Assembly (NCBI GenBank): GCA_037447655.1 | Contig: JBBHKE010002675.1 | Location: 1 to 53,667, forward strand | Length of the DNA: 53,667 nucleotides | Origin: Zygnema cylindricum | Lineage: Eukaryota > Streptophyta > Zygnematophyceae > Zygnematales > Zygnemataceae | Reading direction: 5' to 3' | In this document: positions 33,415 to 44,382 of the stretch, piece by piece | Position numbering within the stretch: position 1 is the stretch's first letter | How the letters are laid out: each line of letters opens with the position of its first letter | Translations under genes and position numbers: made by a program | Notes under the pieces: model-generated | The model's input: the letters and a program-made list of their open reading frames with translations, nothing else | What the model was told of the DNA's origin: nothing | Database searches by the model: none

Positions 33415-36355
33415 CTATCTCGCCTCACGGAGCTCTAGCGCCATTTCGCTTGTGTAGGAAACCTCAGTCATAAAGGACATGAGACTCTGACTAAGAGACC
33501 CGCATTCCCCAAAAGTAGGATTCCAATTGAGGACACTTTCCGGAACTTCCTGACGAATCTTCTCTCTCGCCTCCAAAAGGCCCTCTCCCTGGAGGAGACG
33601 AAGGCAGTCGGCCATGGAGGGCCGGATGTCCGGGTCCGGAATGAGACAAATAACAGCCACTTGAACGAGCGGAATGATTTCCGCCAATTTGAACTCTCCA
33701 TCTTCAAATTCGAGGAATTTGACTCGGAGCTCCACATCGATGATCTCCGCTATTCGATCTTCTTCAAGAATCCGGGAGAGCTGCCCCATAAGTCACCACA
33801 AACAGACGTTATACGTTAAAAAGTGTCAAGGTCTAATCATCAAATGACTCCTAAATGTCAGGCTATGTGACGGAAGGTCTGACTCTCCTTTTAAAATCTG
33901 AATATTATATGGTTTGACACCCATGGCTCCAATATCTAAAGGACGGGTCTCCGCAGTCAAAAATGATATAAAATTTGAAAAATCACATGACAAATTGCAG
34001 TTTTACGTCTTAACAACGGATACCACACAATATCTGTTTTTTTTTTTTATGTTGCCGATGGTGGTGAGCATTAACGCCTTTACCCAATCTTTCAAATCTT
34101 CTCCCTCTTCGGGCAATCGTGTGATGGACACGGCGGGAAGTCCAGTCACCAACTCCAACAGGAACACTCCGTAGGCGTACACGTCCGCCTTCTCTGTGAG
34201 GCGCCCCGTGGAGATGTATTCTGCCCACCATGGAGGGAAAACCGGCCGTGTCAGCTACAGCGATACTGCCCCTACAGGAACTTCCTGTCTCTCTCCTTCG
34301 TCACCTACACATGCGGATAGTAACAGTCTAGAACACAGTAATTTTCCGTAACATCATTTTGCAATTCACAAAGAATTTCGTATCATAGATAAAAAGTAAC
34401 GCAATTTTCACCTTATTAAAGGCACAAAGGTGCAAAACAGGCGTAATCGGTACTCGGTAGTCCCTAAGAGTCTAAGCAAACCATGACTATTTTATACCTT
34501 TTATGCATGTAATACGGAGAAAAATGTGGTATTGTATTATCTATGTTTCATATGGATCAAACGAACGGCATATTCAAACTTGAGCCAACAGGAACCCTCC
34601 ACGTTGTAACACACAATTTAGGACAGATGGTACCATTTTCCCATCCACAATCTCGGCCTGTTTAGGCTGATTACAACATTATGTTCTAAAAGTGCAAAAC
34701 ATTTTGCATGAACATTGCACAAAACCAACATCACCCTGCGGACATTCCACATATAAGAAAATGTATGCCCGCCAATTTCCTGCGTCCCAAATTTTCGTTT
34801 TTGTGGACTTCACCTGAAATTTTACGCTTTTTAAATATAGCGTAATGTTACCGCAATAATAGCATGGCTACACTATCGAATGTTTAATACTGCACATCTA
34901 ACTCACAAAACGAGAATAATCTCCAATGCTGCAACCAGCCCAGGGAAGAGTGGTATTTACCGGGCGCAATGTGACCGAATGTCCCCCTAACTTTCGTCTG
35001 TTCTCCGCGATCCTCTGCGGCGCCGGCCAGCTTGGCGAGCCCAAAATCCGTCAACATGGCCTCGTGGTTCTTCGTCAAGAGAACATTGGCCGCCTGAAAA
35101 ACACCGAGGAAGAGTGCGGAAATCAAATACACACAAGCTTTACTATCACTCAAATCTTGATACTGACGAAACAAAGAAATCAATTCCTCCCACCTTGACA
35201 TCGCGATGGATGATTTTCACACTGCATTCCTCGTGAAGGTACATGAGGCCTCGAGCCGCCCCCATGGCGATCTGGTGCCGGGCCACCAGGCTCAAAGGCT
35301 TCCGGTTGAGGAGACGGCGGCCTACGGAAACCACACAAGTGTCACCTTCCAGGAGCAGATACATCTCTCGCGTCCCTCTCCTCTCCCCTTTTGCTCCACT
35401 TTCCTCCTCTCCTCCCGCTTTCCTCCATCTCGCCACCCTCTCTCCTCCATCTCGCCTCCCTCTCTCCTCTAATTCGCCTCCCTCTCTCCTCTATCTCGCC
35501 TCCCTCTCTCCTCCATCTCGCCTCCCTCTCTCCCCCTCTTGCCTCTCTCCCTCTCTTCTACCTCCCACTACCATCCCTCAACCCTCCCTCACTCCTCCCC
35601 CAATCCCTCCCCCCCTCCACCCTCCCTCTACTCACTCTCTCCTCCTCCATCACGTCCCACTCTGCTCCCTCTCCCCTCCCTCTCTTCTCTCACTCTCCCC
35701 TCTCCTTCCATCTCTCCTCCATCTCTCCCCCTCCTCTCCTCCATTTCCTCCACCTCTCCTTTCTCTACCCTCTACAACATACCTCGCAAGTGCCCCTCCA
35801 CAGAGCCGTTTTCCATGAAGGGAAAGAGAAGGATCCTCTCTCCTTCGTCGACACAAAAGCCCTCCAATCGGATCACATTGCGATGTACAGCCCGGCTTAT
35901 AGCGTCCATCTCATTGCAGAAAACCAGCATCTCCTCCTTTGTTACTCGTGTTCCCTGTCCTCCTCCCCCATAACCCCCGTCAGTCTCCTCCCTCTTTTTC
36001 CTACCATCTGTAACCGGTTTCTGTGACTAGTTTCTGTGACAAGTTTCTGTGACCAGTTTCTGTGACAAGTTTCTTTGACCGGTTACATTGACCAATTCCT
36101 GGCGGCCATGGATCACCTTGGCCCTTTTGACTGCGACAGCTCTCCTCTCTTCTCCTCCGGAGCCCTCCAGCGTCCCGAGGTAAACAATCGACGACCCTCC
36201 CGACCCGAGCTCCGTGGTCCAATCGGACGTCGCCAGCTGGAGCTCCTCCAGCGAGAAGCGGCGAATCGTGGTGAAGTTGAACTTCTCCAAACCCGCTGAA
36301 CCCGGGAAACCCACCGGACCAGAAACTGGCTCATATTGTGACTCAGAGTCACGAT
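33415..36355 (-). CDS. SERK-like receptor kinase, complete kinase domain in six exons
   Basis: Transmembrane Ser/Thr receptor kinase, cytoplasmic part. Minus-strand exons in order: 36355-36117, 36020-35783 (start ambiguous), 35321-35194, 35093-34961, 34220-34084, 33780-33415 (stop). All six join in phase. Kinase landmarks: [14 protein letters not shown] (glycine loop), AVAVKRAK (ATP lysine), FCNEMDAI (helix C Glu), KIIHRDVK (catalytic loop, RD type), LTDFGLAKL (metal binding), [14 protein letters not shown] (activation segment; the APE codons are split by an intron), [17 protein letters not shown]. The tail ends LELREAR. The GHIAPEY wording and juxtamembrane [13 protein letters not shown] resemble SERK-type LRR kinases. 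A transmembrane exon lies upstream (37512-37350), but no leucine-rich repeats are visible before it. The join from transmembrane exon to 36355 is not resolved, because no clear donor follows the A/T-rich run. Confidence 0.85.
35385..35770. repeat. CT-rich minisatellite in a receptor kinase intron
   Basis: Units like cctccctctctcctccatct recur with a period near 24 bp from about 35410 to 35530, then degenerate. The CT strand is antisense to the host gene. Confidence 0.75.
36008..36072 (-). repeat. 13-bp tandem repeat carrying iterated splice-acceptor motifs
   Basis: On the minus strand five 13-bp units of the form aaacttgtcacag / aaactggtcacag / aaaccggttacag stand head to tail across the intron-exon boundary before the second kinase exon. 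Each ends in an NCACAG-type word that could serve as a 3' splice site. The last two candidates (exon starts 36020 and 36007) give different phases. Confidence 0.8.
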
Positions 36356-36359
36356 CTGA

Positions 36360-36665
36360 GAGGGACGGAGAGGGAGGGGAGAGGGACAGAGAGAGCGGGG
36401 AGAGGGACAGAGAGGGAGGGAGAGGGCCGGAGAAGGACGGGGGGAGGGAAAGAGAGGGAGAGAGAAAGGGAAAGAGAGGGGGAGGGAAAGGGAAAGAGAG
36501 GGAGAGGGAGATGGCGTGGAAGAGGGAAATAGCAGGAGAGAGAGAGGGAGAGAGGGAGACGGCGGGGGAGCTTTTTGAGAGCCCCCCCCATTCCGCGAGT
36601 TAAGGGGGGAGGGAGAGGGAGAGGGAAAGGGAGGGAGGGAGAGGGAATAGAGGGGAGGAGAGGGA
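36360..36665. repeat. GA-rich (CT on the sense strand) intron tract
   Basis: A degenerate GAGAGG/GGGA tract forms the pyrimidine-rich sequence before the acceptor at 36356 on the minus strand. Frames through it are low complexity. Confidence 0.85.
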
Positions 36666-37129
36666 GGAAGAGGTTTGAACCACTACATTACAAGACAATA
36701 TCGAGAGAGAAGAAAGAGAAGAACAAAAAGTAACCATCCTAAAAGAAAAGGCTTCCCAAATCTGAGAACCAACGCAAAATAAATTTCATATGTGGACTTT
36801 AAAGAATCAACACTGAATTTTTATCAGCCTCAGTTTTGAAAAAGGAGGCTGAGAGGAAAAAAAAAGCTTAGCAATTAAGAATATCCTTAGTAAACTGTTA
36901 CCTTTTGTTCAGCTACATTAATGACAAAAATGTACCGTAAACTCCCCTAAAAAAACAAAAAACATCTTTCTCGCAGAGCATAATTGTTTTTGAGCTTCGC
37001 TGCCGACAACGACATTTACCCATTCACCAGTTCTTCCACAAACGTTTGTAAGCCTTTTTTACTTTTCCAGACAGTTTTTATAGACTTTCTAAAAAATTTC
37101 AGTCAGAAAAAAATAACCAACAAAAGATG

Positions 37130-37333
37130 TGTACAAAAACAGCAGCAGAATCGAAAACATGCACACTATTTTTGGTAAAAACAAACAAAAAGAAAAAAGC
37201 AAAAGTAGGCAAAACAAAAAAATCGAAAAAAACCAAGAAACCAACAACAAAACCGGAAAAGCAAAACCCAACATAAAAACAAAAGCAAAAAAGAAAACAA
37301 AAAACCAAAAAGGGAAAAAAAAAAAAAAAAAAA
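37130..37333. repeat. A-rich low-complexity tract (plus strand)
   Basis: About 200 bp of A-rich sequence with AAAAC/AAAAAG words ends in a run of about 20 A. It replaces the expected splice donor region of the transmembrane exon. It could be the tail of a retrosequence in plus orientation. Confidence 0.6.
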
Positions 37334-37349
37334 GTCTTCTTCGGAGAGC

Positions 37350-37512
37350 ATGGGAGAGTGTGCGACACGACGCCTCCAGCAAAGAAGGAGAGAGAGAGAG
37401 ACCAGAAGGGCAGCAGAGAGAGCGCCTCCCACCGCACTTCCCACGACCGCTCTGAGAGGGAAGCCATCAGAATTTGGGCCCAGAGGGGGGGGAGGAGAGG
37501 CCACAAAGCCCG
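37350..37512 (-). CDS. Transmembrane and juxtamembrane exon of the SERK-like receptor kinase
   Basis: After a clear acceptor (ccttgcag, ending 37513) the minus strand reads a Pro-rich linker, a ~25-residue hydrophobic segment (VVGSAVGGALSAALLVSL, then SLLL) and a stop-transfer CWRRRV. This is the layout of an LRR kinase juxtamembrane region. The frame then enters a T-run (37320-37333), so the donor is lost or displaced. Assignment to the kinase at 33415-36355 rests on orientation and layout. Confidence 0.6.
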
Positions 37513-37599
37513 CTGCAAGGAGGTGAGAAGAAGGGAAGGACGGGGAGAAGAGGGAGGAGGGGGAGGGATGAGGAGAGAAATGGGGTTTCAGGAGACTTA

Positions 37600-40500
37600 T
37601 AGAGGAGGAAGGATGAAACTCGTCCAGTGCAACACCCAAACAACCAAAGATCTCGTCCGCCATCGGGATAAAGTCATCCATAGGGTCCCGGTGGGCATAA
37701 TCACGCTCCTTCGCCTTAGCAGCATCACGAGCTGCCACCCCAAGATGTCGAGCCGCCTGACCAACAACTGTAGCTGAAGTAGGGTTTGCCAAAACAATAT
37801 CAACGAAAATGCGACGGGCACCATCAAGCAAAACAACATCGATCCGACGCAAGGGAATAATATGAGAAACCTCTCGACGCACAGAAAAGCCCCCTTCTGA
37901 AGCAATAGTGGCAACGGTGTCTCGAATAGTGTCGTGCGCCTGGATCAAATCTCCCCCATGGGAGCAACGAAGCAAATGGACACCATCGGGCCCCAAGACA
38001 CGACCACATGCACAAACAAGAGATCCAAGTAAAGGAGGATGGGGGAGGCCGAGGCGAAACCGAAGGGCAGTGGTGAACTGAGCTGGTGAGAATCGGAGAG
38101 TGGACAAAATAGGTGTGGCAAAAAGCCAAGACCCAGAACCAGGTCCACCACAAGAGAGAAGACGGGCACGAGAAGAATCGGAGGGCCGTGAGAAGCTCGG
38201 ATTTAATGGTGGCGACAACCCGGACGGAAATCGATTCCTGGACACGCTCAACAGATTTTGTAACAAGGGTCGAGAAAATCGGCACATCCACAAGGGAATG
38301 GGGAGGAAGAGAACGTGACGCGTCCAATAGAGATCGCTGGAAGGCGAACACACTGTTTGAAACTCGGGGGATAACAGTAGCTAGAACGGGGGTGTCCCCA
38401 GCCAAGAAACGGGAAACAAGAGTAGAAGCAATAAGGCACCAACTTCCCAAATAGGCAGCTGGAGCAACACGAGCGGTCGATAATAGACCCAACCCCCCAG
38501 TAGAGACAGGGAGGGATGCCTGAATGCGGGCAGATGGGCCAGACTCGCGATCAAATGCCCCGCGACCTAATAGAGAGTGGAAGACGTCCATGAGGCGATC
38601 GTAAAAAGCCGAGAGAGAGGAGAGAAATGTCGAGGTGGGAGGGGAAGTACGAGTGAGGTAAGAAGGGCGGTGGGGGAAACACCTGGTTAACATAGCAAAA
38701 GCAACTTGGGGATCGGGAAGGTGAGGAAGGTCATCCACTTGGGCTAGATCTGTCTGTAAAGCATCTTGAAGGAATTGGGTCACGAAAGTATCTGAACCAA
38801 GGGGGCAACCAAGCACACGAATGCCATCGGAGGGAGAAGGGGTTTGAAAACCAGGGGGGGTAGTAAACGAAAGTGGAATATCCTGAGGAGACCAAATAAC
38901 ACACTTCGACAGCTGAACTGAAAGGTTGAGTTCATCTAAACGTTCCCTGAAAAAATCATATGCCAACACGACTTGTTCTCTCGGCCCAATAATGTGCGTA
39001 TCATCTGCGACCGAAGGAAAAAGGCAAGAAGGGAAGGCGGCTGCGGAGGCACGAAGGGCCCGGTAATGGGCAAGGGCGAACAAAGGTCCGCCGAGAGGGT
39101 CACCTTGGCGAGTGCCAGTAGCAGAGGAGAGAGGAATAATATCACCATCGGCCGAGAAGGAAAGGCTGCTTGTCAAAGAATAGAAAGCCCTCACAAAGGG
39201 GAACAATTGGACAATCGGAGATGGAGCCGCCATAAGCTCTGAAAAAATCACGTTCCGATCCACCGTATTAAATGCATTGGAAACGTCGACTTGAAGTACC
39301 AACCAATCCGGATGTACATCCAACAAAGCCCGAATCCCATGGACCACGGCCTCACAACCCCCTCTCGTGGCCACTCCAAACTGACGAGGAGAGAAATAAT
39401 CATAGAAAGCCGGTTGGAGCTGGAGACATATCGCACGAGCCACCAACCTATATAAAACCTCTCCCACGGCAATAGGGCGGATCCCACCATTAGGTTTGAC
39501 GATTGCCACAAGGCGGTACGCTGTGAGAAGAACACAAATCCGAGGGGGAACATCCCCACTAGCTATAAGGGAACATACTCGAAAAAACACATCGAACCCC
39601 CGGGGACCCGATTCAGGGGGCAAAACATCGCGAAACAACTCATATACTGTGCCCGAGGGGCCCCCCGCTGAAAGGTGAGGAGAAGAGCTAAGAACCTTAA
39701 TGAAAACCTCTCGATCCAAAGTAAAACTCTCAGAAGGCTCAAAGGTGTGGATGGAAAGGGGTAAAGGGGAAGGGGCAGGGGGGTGGAGAGCTCGAAGGAC
39801 CTCAATAGTGGAAGAAGATCCGGGGGCAGGGGTGAATGGCTGTAGGGCCCGAACCGCTCGAGAAAGCTCACCAACTCGGCCTAAGTGAATTGCTCGACGA
39901 TAAGAGGCCGGGACATCCGACGGCTTAGGTGGCCGACGTGGTATGAAAGAGGTGCTCGATACCCGATCCTCATGCTCGGCGTGGAGGGACTTCCAGTCAC
40001 CCCGAAGGAATCGGCGACAACGCGCCATAGTTTCTCTAGCCCCACTGCCCCCTCCACGACTTGGAAGGACTAGCACCCAGAGAGAGAACATAAGAAGTAG
40101 GTGCCAAGGAGCAGTGTCCGCCGGGTTTGAAGAAATGTGGGACAAGGGGAGGTGGAGGGCATCTTGTACTATTGTCCTGACGGCCACAGGAATACGGGTG
40201 TACAATCGCGGGCGGGGGGCTCCCAAATCATAAGCTCCCAAAACATCTAACTCACGTACGAAATTCCAATCCTCATCTGTGGGGCCGGACGGGAGTGTGG
40301 TCGACAATGATGGAGGAGAGGTGATAGACAAAGGACCACCCAAGGTTATACAATGTCGACAACTCCGTGTATGAAGGGAAATGCCGGCCCCAGCGGCAAA
40401 AAGGTTGTGACACCCAGGACATTCCAAACGCCTCGAAGGTTTACGAGGTTTGGGCGGAAGTGGGGGAGGGAGAAGGGAATAAGAAGGGCTTCCGGACATG

Positions 40501-40783
40501 GTTGATAAGTCAAAGACGACATGGGAATTGGGAGGGTGAGAGGAAGAGAAAGCGTGGGAGAGGAAAATGAACCATGTGGGATGGATGGGGAAATTGGTAG
40601 GAACCAGAATGTAACATAAAGTTTGATGCCGGAAAAGAAAGGGGCGGGGGGAGTGAGGGGGGGAGTGTGGGAAGGAGAGGGTTCAAGAATCGGTTTTGGG
40701 TGTGTAAGTGGTATAGGTGAGGGGGTGGTGAGGGGGTGGTGGGGGGGGGGGGGGGGGTAGGGTTGAGAGGGTAAAGAAATGTT

Positions 40784-40800
<17 letters not shown>
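37600..40800 (-). mobile_element. Non-LTR retrotransposon (restriction-like endonuclease type), 3' end abnormal
   Basis: The element extends from a 5' region near 40.8 kb to about 37.6 kb on the minus strand, the same strand as the receptor kinase. It encodes an N-terminal zinc finger, a reverse transcriptase and a C-terminal CCHC plus endonuclease domain (see the ORF entry). A poly-A/poly-C-like tract (40736-40863) marks the upstream edge. No stop codon or polyA tail is found where the protein should end, so the 3' boundary is unclear. Target duplications were not found. Confidence 0.75.
37605..40499 (-). pseudogene. Retrotransposon polyprotein: zinc finger, reverse transcriptase, RLE endonuclease; one frameshift
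   Basis: The ATG at 40499 opens a long frame. A C2HC-type finger (CPGCHNLF to HTRSCRHC, about residues 27-50) is followed by reverse transcriptase motifs: IVKPNGGIRPIAVGEVLYRL, LQVDVSNAFNTVDRN, GTRQGDPLGGPLFAL and the catalytic SVADDTHIIG. Near 38165-38205 the frame shifts by one base. The continuing frame carries CACG, HLLRC (a CCHC motif) and RRIDVVLLDGARRIFVDIVL, which fits a PD-(D/E)XK restriction-like endonuclease as in R2-type elements. The protein then lacks the C-terminal extension that I would expect and runs openly into flanking sequence. The element would copy its RNA into nicked DNA by target-primed reverse transcription. The frameshift suggests that this copy is inactive, unless it is a sequencing error. 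Confidence 0.85.
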
Positions 40801-40827
<27 letters not shown>

Positions 40828-40863
40828 AATTTTTGTTTTTTTTTGTTTTTTTTTTTTTTTTTT
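40736..40863. repeat. Poly-G and poly-T tracts at the 5' side of the retrotransposon
   Basis: A G-run (about 40740-40757) and T-runs (40787-40863) on the plus strand, so C then A runs on the minus strand. This is low complexity without coding potential. Confidence 0.85.
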
Positions 40864-41041
40864 CGAGTGATTGTGTATGTGTTTTTGTGTGCACGTTTGT
40901 GCGTATGATTTTTGGAACTAACTATTTGGGGGGGTGGAGAATCAAGCGATTCACGGGTAGAGCAGGGGAGCTAGTGATGACATAGGGGGGTCACACCTGT
41001 GGTTTCGCCAATGTGCGGGCTGTTGACAGCGGCCGCAGGCT

Positions 41042-41262
41042 AGATCCGGAGGTACATGGTTACCGGGAGGATGTTCTGTCGCGTAATGTAGGAGGAAAAG
41101 ACAAAAATGTAGGAGGAAAAGACGAAATAGGTCAGATCCGGAGGTACATGGTTACCGGGAGGGTGTTCTGTCGCGTAATGTAGGAGGAAAAGACAAAAAT
41201 GTAGGAGGAAAAGACGAAATAGGTCAGATCCGGAGGTACATGGTTACCGGGAGGATGTTCTT
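41042..41262. repeat. 92-bp tandem repeat, about 2.4 copies
   Basis: Units begin agatccggaggtacatggtt at 41042, 41134 and 41226. Each full unit contains tgtaggaggaaaagac twice. The units differ at one or a few bases. It lies just upstream of the retrotransposon 5' end. Confidence 0.9.
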
Positions 41263-41294
41263 AGGCCCACATACACTCAGGAGTCTTCAAAGAG

Positions 41295-41481
41295 GCGCCC
41301 GTTTTTTACTTAACGTGACTGATGTCACAAATAACGACCAAAAAATGTAACAAAAATGGGAGATTGGGAGGGAGAAAAATTGGGAGGCAGATTGGGAGAG
41401 AGAGAGAGCGCACATTGGGAGGGAGGGTAGGCAGATTGGAAAGGAGAGAGTGAGGGAGAGAGAGAGAGGGAGGGAGATTAG
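41295..41481. repeat. ~185-bp direct repeat, copy 1
   Basis: Starts gcgcccgttttttacttaac and continues through gactgatgtcac into a GA-rich tail with ttgggaggcagattgggaga. It is matched by 41567-41750 at 272-bp offset. Confidence 0.85.
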
Positions 41482-41566
41482 GAGAGAGGGAGGGAGGGAG
41501 GGCAGATCGGGAGGGAGGATCTGAGGAAGTGAGAGAGGGAGGGGGAGAGGGAGGGAGGGAGAGAGG

Positions 41567-41750
41567 GCGCCCGTTTTTTACTTAACGTGACTGATGTCAC
41601 AAAAAACGACCAAAAAATGTAACAAAAATGGGAGATTGGGAGGGAGAAAAATTGGGAGGCAGATTGGGAGAGAGAGAGCGCAGATTGGGAGGGAGGGTAG
41701 GCAGATTGGAAAGGAGAGAGTGAGGGAGAGAGAGAGAGGGAGGGAGATAC
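41567..41750. repeat. ~185-bp direct repeat, copy 2
   Basis: Nearly identical to 41295-41481, with a slightly shorter GA run. The two copies are separated by GA-rich sequence, which could have promoted unequal exchange. Confidence 0.85.
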
Positions 41751-41800
41751 ATATCCTATCCTTGTCCCCTTTTTTTTCAAAGAGGAATCCCTGCTGGAAA

Positions 41801-42530
41801 GTTTGGAATGAAAGGAAATCATCCCCTTGTACCCTCTACAACAATTCTTGTTACTCAAAAACGCGCACACTCAATTCGCTCATTCAGCAGTGTTTGATTT
41901 ACCGCAACCCTTGGACCTACCGTCGTTTAAGCAGCCCGTTTAAACATTTAATTTTCCTATATTTTAACCGATTTAATCCTTTTCGACATTCAAAAACTTA
42001 TGTGAAACTCAGTGCGAGTCATGTACAACTTATGTGTGTGTAATTCGACCTTTGTATTGTATTTTTTTCTCTGTGGGGTTTCATGTATTACATAAATCAT
42101 CAAAAGTCATTGAACCTTGATAGGAATGTCTTTACAACTTTTGTTTGACACAGTAAACAATAATTTTCAACATTTATTGTCATCTCTTTGGATTCCGTTG
42201 TCGCTCTTGAAAAACCAATGAAGATTTAATTTCAAAAGTCCAATAGATGTTCAATTTCAATATCAATGACCGCATGTTTAAAATGCTAATTTTGGTCATA
42301 CCTTGTTTAATGTCATTTTGTTAAAACACCATTTAGCGTGGAAGCTCAAAGTTTAATCACAACATTGCTGGACATTTGAATAAAACAACAAGGCATGCAT
42401 TCAAAATTGTATGACATTTGTACCACAACTTTATTAAATTTGTGTACTTTGTACTTTACCATTTAAACTACATCAGTTAACCTTCCCATTGGCTCAAACG
42501 TTAAAACGATCATTGGAGCAAGAACGAAAC
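41801..42530. repeat. ~0.72 kb long direct repeat, copy 1
   Basis: From gtttggaatgaaagga to agcaagaacgaaac. It is almost identical to 43675-44382 apart from about 20 extra bases near 41825-41850 and scattered substitutions. There are no obvious TG...CA termini. It is non-coding. Confidence 0.9.
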
Positions 42531-42776
42531 GTGGCGTGACGTGACGGGATCGCACGCGCAAAAATCAAAAGTACGATACTCAATGCACACCACGGGCGAG
42601 AAAACTAACGAACCTTACCTGTACGTTATTAGCCGGTATTGATAACACGACATTTTGGCGTGTACGGTTTTTTGAGAAAACGACAACTTGGCGTGATGTC
42701 CCGGGTCGCCCGCGCAAAATTTTAAAGTACGATACTGTACGTTACTCCACCGGTATTGATATCACGACATTTTGGC
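42530..42776. repeat. Two ~120-bp degenerate tandem units between the long direct repeats
   Basis: The motifs cgcgcaaaa, aaagtacgatact, gtacgtta and ccggtattgata with cacgacattttgg occur twice in the same order (about 42530-42655 and 42658-42775). Confidence 0.7.
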
Positions 42777-42888
42777 GTGACGTCGATTTTGTTTGGCCTT
42801 TTATCATTCCACTACAACCACGCGAAATACAACAAATAGAATTGTACCACGTGTCTCTTTTCATTACATCAAAATGGAACATGACAAA

Positions 42889-43052
42889 GCCAATCAAAAC
42901 TCAAATCACTCAACGGCTCACGATCTTACACAAAAACAATCGAGGATCAATTATCGTTGTCACCAGAGATGCCAATCAAAACTCAAAACACTCAACAGCT
43001 CAAGATCTTACACAAAAAACATAAACGATAAATTTTCGTTGTCACCAGAGAC
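42889..43052. repeat. 82-bp tandem repeat, two copies
   Basis: Units begin gccaatcaaaactcaaa at 42889 and 42971 and end cgttgtcaccagaga. They make a spurious open frame at 42793-43101. Confidence 0.85.
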
Positions 43053-43299
43053 GAAGGCGACTACAATGCTTTTCCCTTTTAGAAAAAGGGCAAAGCAATA
43101 AAAAGTGTCCTATGTTGACGGTCACAACTACCTACGACCATGGATGTGCACCTGTTGATGTGGCGACCGTCACACGCCGCCGTGGTACGGTCGAGCCTGG
43201 CGTTCGCTGGCGACTGGCGAAGAGAGGCCGCGGCCGAGAAAGGTTGTCGAGTGCGACGACGCCGCTAACTGTCGAAAGCCGCATCCAAGTTCCCAACGA

Positions 43300-43620
43300 C
43301 ATGTAATAGGGTTGGTATTGAGAGCCTCTTGCCGATATTTAATATGTAATTTTTTGACCTTCGATATTAGACATATCGGTCAGGTGTATCGATAATTACA
43401 ATATCGTGATTTAATTACGATAATCGTGATGAGTTATCGTGTTAATAACCATTGCAATACCTCCGTACGTTAGGTTGCCGAAAAGTTTCCCCCCACTTCC
43501 CTCTCGCGATGGTTTTTGTTGGTCCCGGAGCGATAGATCGGACCCTCTAACCGTTCGATATTCCATGTAAATCGAATTTATCGCAATGGCAAATTGCCCG
43601 ATACACAACAACTAATAAAT
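43300..43620. other. AT-rich stretch with many ATCG/CGAT words
   Basis: Words such as atatcggtcaggtgtatcga and gataatcgtgatgagttatc recall the subterminal sequence of the hAT-like element at 20001-20887. No matching inverted ends or target duplication were found, so I do not call an element. Confidence 0.3.
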
Positions 43621-43674
43621 ATCCCCATTTTATCGTTCCGTTTGAGCTATGCGAATCTTGTCGGTTGGATTCAA

Positions 43675-44382
43675 GTTTGGAATGAAAGGAATTCACCCCT
43701 TGTTACTAAAAAACGCGCTCACTCAATTCGCTCATTCAGCAGTGTTTGATTTACCGCAACCCTTGGACCTACTGTCGTTTAAGCAGCCCGTTTAAACATT
43801 TAATTTTCCTATATTTTAACCGATTTAATCCTTTTCGACATTCAAAAACTTATGTGAAACTCAGTGCGAGTCATGTACAACTTATGTGTGTGTAATTCGA
43901 CCTTTGTATTGTATTTTTTTCTCTGTGGGGTTTCATGTATTACATGAATCATCAAAGGTCATTGAACCTTGATAGGAATGTCTTTACAACTTTTGTTTGA
44001 CACAGTAAACAATAATTTTCAACATTTATTGACATCTCTTTGGATTCCGTTGTCGCTCTTGAAAAATCAATGAAGATTTAATTTCAAAAGTCCAATAGAT
44101 GTTCAATTTCAATATCAATGACCGCATGTTTAAAATGCTAATTTTGGTCATACCTTGTTTAATGTTATTTTGTTAAAACACCATTTAGCGTGGAAGCTCA
44201 AAGTTTAATCACAACATTGCTGGACATTTGAATAAAACAACAAGGCATGCATTCAAAATTGTATGACATTTGTACCACAACTTTATCAAATTTGTGTACT
44301 TTGTACTTTACCATTTAAACTACATCAGTTAACCTTCCCAATGGCTCAAACGTTAAAACGATCATTGGAGCAAGAACGAAAC
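43675..44382. repeat. ~0.72 kb long direct repeat, copy 2
   Basis: Sister of 41801-42530 in the same orientation, 1.14 kb further on. The pair could be LTRs of a degraded element or a segmental duplication. The intervening DNA encodes no retroviral-type protein. Confidence 0.9.

Noticed and set aside
36008-36072. CRISPR-like short repeat array
   Set aside because: The 13-bp units are directly adjacent without spacers, in a eukaryotic intron.
37166-38353. A genuine endonuclease-transmembrane fusion protein
   Set aside because: The stretch between the endonuclease and the transmembrane segment looks like an intron end with a good acceptor, and CT-rich DNA is stop-poor by composition. The open frame is probably accidental, although it is worth testing.
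41801-44382. LTR retrotransposon
   Set aside because: Long direct repeats are present, but no TG/CA ends, primer binding site, Gag/Pol coding or target duplication could be seen.
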